A stretch of DNA of 26,485 bases, from contig DASURA010000393.1 in assembly GCA_036280295.1 (NCBI GenBank), positions 1-26,485 of the forward strand, read 5' to 3'. This document shows, piece after piece, positions 15,105 to 21,660 of the stretch. The number at the start of each line of letters is the position of its first letter. The stretch's first letter is position 1. This stretch comes from AWTP1-13 sp036280295 (GTDB lineage: Bacteria; Pseudomonadota; Alphaproteobacteria; Rhizobiales; Hyphomicrobiaceae). Below the pieces are notes generated by a model. It was not told the DNA's origin. It was given only the letters and a program-made list of their open reading frames with translations, and ran no database searches. Both the position numbers and the translations under genes were made by a program.

Positions 15105-15163
15105 GCCCGCCTCCCGCGCAGCAATGCATGGTGCTGAAATACGGCGATCTGATGATTAGGGAA

Positions 15164-15306
15164 CCCCTCTCAGCACTTGCGGGGAGAGGTTTAGGGTGAG
15201 GGCAGGGATGCCGACGTCGGAGTGATGCCGACGTTGGAGATTGGTCCCGCCCCTCTTCCCGCGCTGTCGGAACGCGCCGGTAGCTTGGTGTCGCGCGGGG
15301 AGAGGG
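15164..15306. repeat. REP-like intergenic repeat cluster between comEC and the P450 gene
   Basis: It begins CCCCTCTCAGCACTTGCGGGGAGAGG, a short hairpin followed by TTTAGGGTGAGGGCA, a repeat form widespread in Rhizobiales-like genomes. A 17-bp near-exact tandem repeat follows (15207-15223 and 15224-15240; GATGCCGACGT[C/T]GGAG[T/A]). A second inverted repeat, CCCTCTTCCCGCGC (15251-15264) and GCGCGGGGAGAGGG (15293-15306), pairs in 13 of 14 positions. The second hairpin lies just after the P450 stop and may help end its transcript. Confidence 0.7.
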
Positions 15307-15312
15307 AGATAT

Positions 15313-16497
15313 TCACCCAAATCGGATCGGCAGCCGCCGCGGCCCGCGCACCGTACCCTCCGACCACGTCACCGGGCCGTTCAACTCGAACTCCGGCACG
15401 CGCTGCAGCAGCTCCTCCAGCGCCACCGTCAGCTCCATGCGGGCGAGGTTGGAGCCGATGCAGCGGTGAATGCCGAGGCCGAAGGCGGCGTGGCGGTTCT
15501 CCTTGCGGTCGATCACCACCTTGTCGGCGTCGGCGAACATGGCGGGGTCGCGGTTTGCGGCCGGGAACGACAGCAGCACCATCTGCCCCGGCCGCATCGG
15601 GCAGCCGCCGATCTCGGTCTCCGCCACCACCTCGCGCGCCATCGTCACCGGGGCGTAGGCGCGCAGCAGCTCCTCGATGGCCGTCGGCATCAGCGCCGGC
15701 TCGGCCACCAGGCGACGGCGGTCCTCCGGTGTCCTGGCCAGGTGCCAGATGAAGGCGCCGATGGCGCTCCAGGTGGTGTCGATGCCGGCGACCAGCAGCA
15801 GGCGCACGGAGCCCAGCACGTGGTTGTCGGTCAGCGCGCGGCCGTCCTCGTACGTCTGCTGGACGAGGTAGCTGATGAGGTCGTTGCCGGGGCGGTGCCG
15901 GCGCTCCTGCATCGGTCCGCGGAAGTATTCCGTCATCTCCTCGACGGCGCGCACCAGCCCCGGCTGGTCGACGGCACCCTCCTGCAGCACGGCATTGATC
16001 CACTTGCGGAACGTCTCGCCATCGCTCTCCGGCACGCCCAGCATGTGCGCCATCACCCTGGTCGGGATGTGCTGGGCGTAGTCCACGGCGGCGTCGCAGG
16101 CGCCATTACCGATGAAGGCGTCGATCAGCTCGTTGCAGATCGCTCTCGCCCGCGGCTTGAGCCTCTCGGTCGCGTCCGGCGTGAACGGCGGCAGCAGCAC
16201 CATGCGCGCCAGCCGGTGGCGTGGCGGATCGGAGGTTATCGGCGGGGCGCCACGGTCGGTCGGCGGATGCTTCTCGCGCACCGCCACCTTCCGCGACGAG
16301 AAATGCTCCGTGTCGTAGGCGATGGCGCGCACATCCGCATAGCGGGTGGGCAGGTAGACGCCATTGTAGCGGTCGGTGTGGGCGATCGGGCAGCGCTGGC
16401 GCAGCGCGCTCCAGATCGGATAGGGATCGTCGACCCATTGCGGGTCGAGATGGTCCCAGTCGGTGGTCCAGTCGGTGACAGGCGGACGCGTGACCAT
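15313..16497 (-). CDS. Cytochrome P450
   Basis: The 394-residue protein is a soluble bacterial class I P450. The haem-thiolate loop FGLGIHRCIGSNLAR places the ligand at Cys346. The I-helix has LLLVAGIDTTWSAIG (oxygen activation, D-T-T), and the K-helix E-x-x-R is EELLR. The N-terminal part has the usual DPYPIWSALRQRCPI. The substrate cannot be predicted from the sequence; similar enzymes hydroxylate fatty acids, terpenes or aromatic compounds. Its start lies 6 bases after the ferredoxin stop, so the two form an operon and the ferredoxin is the likely electron donor. No ferredoxin reductase is seen here, so it must be encoded elsewhere. Confidence 0.95.
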   Translation of the reverse strand: MVTRPPVTDWTTDWDHLDPQWVDDPYPIWSALRQRCPIAHTDRYNGVYLPTRYADVRAIAYDTEHFSSRKVAVREKHPPTDRGAPPITSDPPRHRLARMVLLPPFTPDATERLKPRARAICNELIDAFIGNGACDAAVDYAQHIPTRVMAHMLGVPESDGETFRKWINAVLQEGAVDQPGLVRAVEEMTEYFRGPMQERRHRPGNDLISYLVQQTYEDGRALTDNHVLGSVRLLLVAGIDTTWSAIGAFIWHLARTPEDRRRLVAEPALMPTAIEELLRAYAPVTMAREVVAETEIGGCPMRPGQMVLLSFPAANRDPAMFADADKVVIDRKENRHAAFGLGIHRCIGSNLARMELTVALEELLQRVPEFELNGPVTWSEGTVRGPRRLPIRFG

Positions 16498-16503
16498 GCG
16501 TGC

Positions 16504-16719
16504 CTACTCCTCGATGATCTCGATCGCGAATTCCGGACAGTTCGACCTGGCGAGGTAGGCCTTCTCCTCCAGCGCCTCGGGCACGCGGCCGTCGCCGGCC
16601 GCATGGGCATTGCCGAGCTCATCCAGCTCGAACAGCTCCGGCGCCAGCGCCTTGCAGCGGTTGTGTCCCTGGCACTTGTCGGGATCGACGCGCACTCTGC
16701 GCGTCCTGGTCGCCGCCAT
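16504..16719 (-). CDS. [3Fe-4S]-type ferredoxin, partner of the P450
   Basis: The 71-residue product begins MAATRTRRVRVDPDKCQGHNRC and ends with ARSNCPEFAIEIIEE. Cluster ligands are Cys16 and Cys22 plus the late NCP cysteine; His19 occupies the place where a [4Fe-4S] ferredoxin has cysteine, so the pattern is C-x2-H-x2-C...CP. This motif is known from the single-cluster ferredoxins that serve actinobacterial and some proteobacterial P450s. GGGAGGA lies 9 bases before the ATG at 16719; a longer frame reaches 16812 but its leader is not conserved. It is the first gene of a two-gene operon with the P450, and a palindrome lies 50 bases upstream. Confidence 0.9.
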   Translation of the reverse strand: MAATRTRRVRVDPDKCQGHNRCKALAPELFELDELGNAHAAGDGRVPEALEEKAYLARSNCPEFAIEIIEE

Positions 16720-16768
16720 TGGGTATCCTCCCTCGCCACGCGGGCCCCTCCTTGGTGGGGGCCTTGGA

Positions 16769-16784
16769 TTGACGTTAACGTCAA
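16769..16784. promoter_or_regulatory. Perfect 16-bp palindrome upstream of ferredoxin-P450
   Basis: TTGACGTTAACGTCAA is a perfect inverted repeat starting 50 bases upstream of the ferredoxin start. It looks like an operator of a dimeric regulator. The form resembles sites reported for MerR-family LiuR-type regulators of branched-chain and fatty acid breakdown (xxxACGTnnACGTxxx), but no regulator gene lies nearby. Confidence 0.65.
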
Positions 16785-17049
16785 ATGTGGCGCGGAGCAC
16801 GGGCGAGGGCAATACGCAAAAGCCGGTTCTTCGCCATCTCGCGCGAAAAGGCGGCCGGGGTGGAAGGGCACTCGGCGGGAGTGAACAGAGCGACTGCCCG
16901 GACGATCAGCCCGCGCGTGTTTGCGAGATGGCCGCCGCAGGTGGTCGGAGCAAAGCTTCGATCCGTGGCACTGCGGCACGCTGAGCGCCGGGATCGCTGC
17001 CATCAGTCGACCCGCTTGAAACGTCGCGAAGCCATAAAGACTGGCTCCG
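16785..17049. other. Gene-free stretch upstream of the P450 operon
   Basis: No coding sequence or RNA gene is supported here. It holds the region upstream of the palindrome and runs to the terminator of the next minus-strand gene. Confidence 0.5.
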
Positions 17050-17076
17050 AAAAAGCCCGGGCAAGCTGCCGGGGCT
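17050..17076 (-). terminator. Rho-independent terminator of the beta-barrel protein gene
   Basis: On the minus strand a stem of nine positions with one mismatch, AGCCCCGGC/GCCCGGGCT around a 5-base loop, is followed by TTTTT. It begins 7 bases after the stop of the gene at 17083. Confidence 0.8.
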
Positions 17077-17082
17077 GCCGGA

Positions 17083-18288
17083 TCACTTCAATGGAATGTT
17101 GAGCTGCAGCCTTCCGCTCCACACGTTCTCAGCGTGCGTGTCGCCTTCCTCGATCGTGCCGCCGACCTGCAGCTTGGTGCCGTCGGCTGCACCGAAGGTG
17201 ATGGCAGTCTCTGCCACCTGCCGAAACGCAAATTCCAAGCCGGCGGCCTCGGCCGTTGCCGCCTCGCCCAGGTTCCAGTACGTGCCGACCATGAGCCGCG
17301 GCTCGATGTAGGTCGAGGCGCCTGTATCGATGCGGTAGGCGATCTCCGGCTTCACGTCGACCCGGCCCGAGTCGATGGTTTGATGGCCCGCAACGTCGGC
17401 GGAGAGCTGGTCAGTCGTGGCGTGCCGCTCATGTACGTGGGTGAAGCCGATGCTCGGCGAGAAGCGCCACGCCCCCGCTCCCTGGCTGCTGGACAGGCGG
17501 GCGTCGAGCGTTTGCCGCTCTGGAGCGTTGCCGACGATGGGATCGCTGGACCCCCAGGCCGCGCGCGCGTCGAGCTGCAGGCCGCCGCCGAGCTTCAGGC
17601 TCGTCGTGGGCCCCACCTGCCACGGCTGATCGGACAGTGCGGATGGCGCAACCATCTGGTCGCTGGTTTGGTCGAATTGCGCCAGAACACCGATCTTCAC
17701 GTCAGGCTGCAGCTTGAGATTGATGCCGTATGTCCCCTTCGCCGGCGGCTGCCCGGCTTGCACGCCGCCCAGCCATTGCAGGGGTGATGCGTCGGCGGGG
17801 GCCGGGGCAGGCGCGGTGCCGTCTTCCACCGGCGCAGCCGCGACGATGGCCCCGCCGTCCAGCGCCATCGCGCCCCAACTGCGCGCCGGGCTGCAGGTCA
17901 TGATGAAGATCGGCGCCTTGCCGCTCGTCGCCCCGAGGCGGATGTCGACTACGCCGGACTGCTCGGCCGTGTACGACAGTTGCGTCGTGTGCGGACCGTA
18001 GGGGAGCCGCTGCTCGCGGCCATCGCCGCCAACGAGGGTGACGTCTCCTGCCACCGCCTGATCGGCTGCGAAGCTGAAAGCCAGGGTATCGCCCGCCGTC
18101 ATCGCCACCGATGCCGGCACGCCATCGGCCTGGCCCTGGGCGACGGAGGCGCAATCCAAGGGGTCCGCTGCCGCGGCCGTGCTGGCTGACAGAACGGCAG
18201 CGAGCACGAGCATCGCGGGCGATCGTCGCGTTGGGGTGGTTGCAGACCACCGTGAGATCGAAAAGAACGCAGCACTGCCACGGCCCAT
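17083..18288 (-). CDS. Secreted protein with a C-terminal outer-membrane beta-barrel-like domain, function unknown
   Basis: The 401-residue product has an export signal (AMLVLAAVLSASTAAAA), an N-terminal part with beta-rich stretches (TAGDTLAFSFAADQAVAGDVTLVGGD), a proline/alanine-rich linker near 150-165 (APVEDGTAPAPAPADASP), and a C-terminal half made of alternating strands such as YGINLKLQPDVKIGVLAQF and SGRLQLNIPLK at the very end. That layout is that of a small outer-membrane barrel, perhaps of autotransporter type. The start at 18288 has AGGAA 8 bases upstream; a start at 18213 would give a shorter signal region but has no such site. I cannot name a function. It has its own terminator, so it is monocistronic. 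Confidence 0.75.
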   Translation of the reverse strand: MGRGSAAFFSISRWSATTPTRRSPAMLVLAAVLSASTAAAADPLDCASVAQGQADGVPASVAMTAGDTLAFSFAADQAVAGDVTLVGGDGREQRLPYGPHTTQLSYTAEQSGVVDIRLGATSGKAPIFIMTCSPARSWGAMALDGGAIVAAAPVEDGTAPAPAPADASPLQWLGGVQAGQPPAKGTYGINLKLQPDVKIGVLAQFDQTSDQMVAPSALSDQPWQVGPTTSLKLGGGLQLDARAAWGSSDPIVGNAPERQTLDARLSSSQGAGAWRFSPSIGFTHVHERHATTDQLSADVAGHQTIDSGRVDVKPEIAYRIDTGASTYIEPRLMVGTYWNLGEAATAEAAGLEFAFRQVAETAITFGAADGTKLQVGGTIEEGDTHAENVWSGRLQLNIPLK

Positions 18289-18498
18289 GCGCGGTTCCTG
18301 TCAAATTTTCCGGGTTCCACCATGCATGCTGCACCGCAATGCGGCAGCCGTGTGAAGCAGCGGCGCAGGCTTCGGCTGGTGCGACGTTTGGTCGTGTCCG
18401 GTCGGGACCGCCAGTCAGGAGCGATGACGACCGATGCACGGCGAATGAGGCTTCGCTTATCCGCCCGGCGATCGTGCCGGCTTTGGCTGGCCGCACGC

Positions 18499-18981
18499 TT
18501 ACGGCAGGTCGGACGTGCCGGTGAAGGCATCCGCCCGCTCCACCGCCATCCGCGCTGCTGCTCCGACTTGGCGCTGCCCGGCCTGCGCCGGCGCCTGCAC
18601 GAGCTTGAAGACGCCGCTACGCTCCATTGCATCGGTAATCAGGCGGCCAAAGGCGAGGTCGGCCTGATAGAGCCACACGGCCGTGACCGCGACGGTGGTG
18701 GCCGTCAGCAGAAATGTGGCCGACATGCTCGCCGCCGCACGCCGCCTGCGTGACCGCTCGGCTGCCCGCAGTCCCGCCCGGTAGTCGTCGTACGCCTTCC
18801 GGGTCTCTGGGTTGCTCAGCAGCTCATAGGCGCTCTTGGCGTGCTGGAAAGCCTGCTCGGCCGCATGGTCCCCCGGCCGCACGTCAGGGTGGAGGGTCTT
18901 GGCAAGGTTGCGGTAGGCCGCCTTGATCTCGGCGTCGCTGGCTTTCGGCGCAACTTGCAGCACAGAGTAGGCATCCCGCAT
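18499..18981 (-). CDS. DnaJ-domain protein with one membrane helix
   Basis: The 160-residue product opens with a J domain: MRDAYSVLQVAPKASDAEIK, with the HPD tripeptide at 31-33 (LHPDVRPG) and then YELLSNPETRKAYDDYR. HPD is the part that stimulates the ATPase of DnaK. An arginine-rich stretch and a hydrophobic segment (ATFLLTATTVAVTAVWLY, about residues 86-104) follow, so the J domain should face the cytoplasm from a membrane anchor. No zinc finger or DnaJ C-terminal domain is present. GGAG lies 8 bases before the ATG at 18981; a longer frame to 19047 adds an unconserved leader. Its client is unknown. Confidence 0.85.
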   Translation of the reverse strand: MRDAYSVLQVAPKASDAEIKAAYRNLAKTLHPDVRPGDHAAEQAFQHAKSAYELLSNPETRKAYDDYRAGLRAAERSRRRRAAASMSATFLLTATTVAVTAVWLYQADLAFGRLITDAMERSGVFKLVQAPAQAGQRQVGAAARMAVERADAFTGTSDLP

Positions 18982-19318
18982 TTGATCGCTCCGCACGCAG
19001 TCAGTCTTGCATCTGATGTGTGGCTTGCGCAGATCAATCTGTAGCACCGACCGGATTGGCAGATAGCGTCCAGGTTGTGGAAAAGCCCAACGCCTACCTG
19101 CGTTTGGCCGGCCGTTGCGGCTGGGTCACTTCGCAGGAGGACTAAGAGCTAAATGCTAGAAGATAGAGAACAATCCGGCGGGCTGGCTGCGCCACACATA
19201 GCTTGATTCGACCCCGCCGTCCTGACTGCTGTACCGACTCGTCAGCAATGGGAATGTCGGCGCAGCGCAGCGGGGCCTGGTCTGGTATAAGAGGCGACGG
19301 TCACCAGGGGAGCGAGGC
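18982..19318. other. Divergent intergenic region between DnaJ-domain gene and uronate dehydrogenase gene
   Basis: It should contain both promoters. A short plus-strand frame of 17 codons from 19153 follows an AGGAGG sequence but is too short to support a gene. No repeat or RNA gene was seen. Confidence 0.4.
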
Positions 19319-20131
19319 ATGAAGCGCGTAGTGCTGACGGGCGCGGCCGGCGGGGTGGGCTCACGGCTGCGCAAGCTGCTTCCCCCAGTGTATCCGGACC
19401 TTATCCTCAGCGACGTCGTGGCGCCGCCCGATCTCGCGCCGCAGGAGCGGTTCGTCGCCGCCGATCTGGCGCAGCTTGATCAGGTCGAGGCCGCCCTTGA
19501 CGGCGTGGAGGGCGTCATCCACCTCGGCGGCTTCTCGGTTGAAGGGCCGTGGGAGACGATCCTGCAGGCCAATATCATCGGCTGCTACAACCTGTTCGAG
19601 GCGGCGCGGCGCAAGGGCGTCAAGCGCGTGGTGTTTGCCTCCTCCAACCACGCCGTCGGCTTCTATCCGCGGGACCGGCGCATCGGCACCGACGCGCCGG
19701 TGCGGCCCGACAGCCGCTATGGCGTGAGCAAGGCGTTCGGCGAGGCGCTGGGCGCTCTTTATGCCGACAAGCATGGGCTGCGTGTGCTGTGCCTGCGCAT
19801 CGGCCACGTGCTCGATGCGCCGGTCGACAAGCGTCGGCTTGCCATCTGGCTGAGCCCCGACGATCTGGTGCAGCTCATCCGCATCGGCCTGGAGCACCCC
19901 GATCTGCGCTATGAGATCTTTTACGGCGCCTCGCTCAACGAGCGTGCCTGGTGGGACAACTCGGTTGCCTACGCCTACGGCTATCGTCCCACCGGCCGTG
20001 CGGAGGATCACGCGGCCGCCGCGCTGGCCGCCGACGCCAGCCGGCCGGCCGACCCTGTGGGCGATTTCTTCCAGGGCGGCCCGTTCTGCAGCGACGAGTT
20101 CGACGGCAGAACGGACGATATCCGGACGTGA
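19319..20131 (+). CDS. Uronate dehydrogenase-like NAD(P)-dependent oxidoreductase
   Basis: The 270-residue protein is an extended short-chain dehydrogenase. The nucleotide motif TGAAGGVG lies at 7-14, and the catalytic Tyr134-x3-Lys138 appears as RYGVSKAFGE. The segments VIHLGGFSVEGPWETILQAN, VFASSNHAVGFYP and GASLNERAWWDNS match characterised uronate dehydrogenase of Agrobacterium (265 residues) closely, including the two catalytic residue positions. That enzyme oxidises galacturonate or glucuronate to the aldarolactone, entering a hexuronate breakdown pathway. No other hexuronate gene lies nearby, so the true substrate may differ. AGGGGAGCG lies 7-15 bases before the ATG. It is probably transcribed alone. 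Confidence 0.8.
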   Translation: MKRVVLTGAAGGVGSRLRKLLPPVYPDLILSDVVAPPDLAPQERFVAADLAQLDQVEAALDGVEGVIHLGGFSVEGPWETILQANIIGCYNLFEAARRKGVKRVVFASSNHAVGFYPRDRRIGTDAPVRPDSRYGVSKAFGEALGALYADKHGLRVLCLRIGHVLDAPVDKRRLAIWLSPDDLVQLIRIGLEHPDLRYEIFYGASLNERAWWDNSVAYAYGYRPTGRAEDHAAAALAADASRPADPVGDFFQGGPFCSDEFDGRTDDIRT

Positions 20132-20376
20132 CAGTCCCCTTGGGGCGAGTGACGGCCAGGTTGTGCCAAGACCTGCCGTCGCGGTCGCACCACGCCGCGG
20201 CGGCGGAACTGGGCTCCGCGGACCAGCTGTCGACTGCCGCGCTGACCCGAACCGTGCTGGTGGCGAGCAGCCCGCACACCTGTACCCGCAACAGAGAGCA
20301 CCTGCTGCGGATGTAGGCCATACCCCTGAAGTCCGGGCGCGAGTGGCGGCCCCCTGGTAAGCGGGTGCGCTGCTGG
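20132..20376. other. Intergenic stretch without a recognised gene
   Basis: Between two convergent genes. Open frames here lack ribosome binding sites and recognisable domains. Confidence 0.4.
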
Positions 20377-20661
20377 CTAATGCTGAGGCCCCCAGGGGCG
20401 GTCGGGGCGGTCGCAGGAATACCTGCCGCACTTCGGCTTCCAAGCATCCTTTCGATGATCGCGGACGATCGGCTTCTCGCCAGGCTTGTTATACCCCGGA
20501 TGCCCCGGTCGGTGGGGGCCACTTGGTTTCGGCTGCCACCCCCCGGGGCGATGGTCGCGGATCACAGGCCTCTGTCGCGCCGTGGCGGTGGTGACTGCGG
20601 CGGCGGCCACGATCAGCGCGACGCCGCAGAGGAGTCGGACCGAGTAACCGACTATTATCAT
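20377..20661 (-). CDS. Small secreted protein with a duplicated RDHR motif, function unknown
   Basis: The 94-residue product starts with a signal-like hydrophobic segment (residues 6-27), then a proline-, arginine- and histidine-rich mature part. The units PVIRDHRPGGWQPK (32-45) and PIVRDHRKDAWKPK (64-77) are identical at 8 of 14 residues and conservative at two more, so there has been an internal duplication. Two cysteines (79 and 83) lie near the end. A strong GGGAGGA is placed 7-13 bases before the ATG, which argues for a real gene. Such basic, proline-rich periplasmic proteins often bind polymer or metal, but nothing here shows which. No homologue is known to me. Confidence 0.7.
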   Translation of the reverse strand: MIIVGYSVRLLCGVALIVAAAAVTTATARQRPVIRDHRPGGWQPKPSGPHRPGHPGYNKPGEKPIVRDHRKDAWKPKCGRYSCDRPDRPWGPQH

Positions 20662-20846
20662 GTTTTCCTCCCTGCCTGCTGTTGGGTTTCATTGGCCAAG
20701 TGCCTGCTGCAAGGGCGGAGATCGTTGGACCCTGCTTCTGCGACACCTGTTCACTGTGGCATTCCGATTTCGCCGCGGGACGTGCCCTCATGTCCTGCGG
20801 CCGGCGTGCGGCTCCCATCTGCCTTCGCGCCCCCGTGCCCTTCGGC

Positions 20847-21464
20847 TCATTCGAACTTGGCCGGCGAAGAGAAAGGCCGGGTGGCGTCCACCACGAACAT
20901 GACGAGTTGTGTCAGATCGGTGGTGCCGGCACTGAACACTTCCATTGGCGTGTCCGCCCCGTGCCCATTCATGGACTGTCCCACCTCGGCATAGGCGATG
21001 CCGTGCGGAGTCTTCTGGCCGAGCCTGCCGCCCAGCACGTAGAAGGCCTCCGAGCCGGGATGCGTGTGCACCCGCGTCTTGGCCCCCGGCGGCCCGACGG
21101 CGTGATTGATGCGGAGAAGATATTCAGGCGCGGACGCAACGGGCACCGGGCCGATCTCGGCAACCCTTGTTCCGCCGACGGTGGCGCCGCCCTTCGCGCC
21201 CAACGTGAACAGCCAAACCTTCCCGGAGATTTCGCACGCCAGCGCTGCGTCGTTGGCGGCGGCTTGCGCCTGCGCCTCCGCCAGGCTGCGAAAGGTCTCG
21301 ATCCGCCAGTGGAGTGGCCCCGGCGGCAGTTGCTTGAGCTTCTTTTCCGTGACAGGCCTGATTTCCAGCTTTTGCGGGGCCTGGGCGAGCACGGGTGTGC
21401 ATATCCCGAGTGCGCACAGCATCAGCGCAGGCAGGAGTCGCATGTACCAGCTTGATAGTTGCAT
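20847..21464 (-). CDS. Secreted cupin-domain protein
   Basis: The 205-residue product has a signal peptide (MRLLPALMLCALGICTPVLAQ) and a cupin domain from about residue 115. The first cupin motif is AKTRVHTHPGSEAFYVLGGRL, with probable metal ligands His133, His135 and Glu139. The middle part (NDAALACEISGKVWLFTLGAKG) looks like a preceding beta domain of the same family. Metal and substrate are not known. The start at 21464 has GAGG about 7-8 bases upstream; an internal ATG at 21443 begins directly at the signal peptide but lacks such a site. The gene is divergent from the winged-helix/TPR regulator at 21661. Confidence 0.8.
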   Translation of the reverse strand: MQLSSWYMRLLPALMLCALGICTPVLAQAPQKLEIRPVTEKKLKQLPPGPLHWRIETFRSLAEAQAQAAANDAALACEISGKVWLFTLGAKGGATVGGTRVAEIGPVPVASAPEYLLRINHAVGPPGAKTRVHTHPGSEAFYVLGGRLGQKTPHGIAYAEVGQSMNGHGADTPMEVFSAGTTDLTQLVMFVVDATRPFSSPAKFE

Positions 21465-21660
21465 TGGGAGCCTCGGTGTGGCGGTGTGTGGCCTGGTTGC
21501 GCGTGCCCTGTCAGGGCCGAAGGCGCCACGCAGAGTGCCGGAAGGACGTCGTGCGGTCTTTCACGGCTCCTCAACTTCCCCTTAGTGGCGGCTCCCTTTT
21601 TCCTTAGCCGGCGCGGCGTGCTATGGTCGTACGAGCCATGCGCCGCGAACGGGTGAGAAT

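Noticed and set aside
15241..16884. Plus-strand open frame of 547 codons opposite the P450 and ferredoxin.
   Set aside because: Antisense to two genes with haem and iron-sulfur motifs; no domain of its own.
19153..19206. 17-codon frame after an AGGAGG sequence.
   Set aside because: Too short, with no conserved feature or context that would support a peptide gene.
19361..20443. Minus-strand open frame of 360 codons opposite uronate dehydrogenase.
   Set aside because: The plus-strand product matches a known enzyme along its full length; the opposite frame has no family features.
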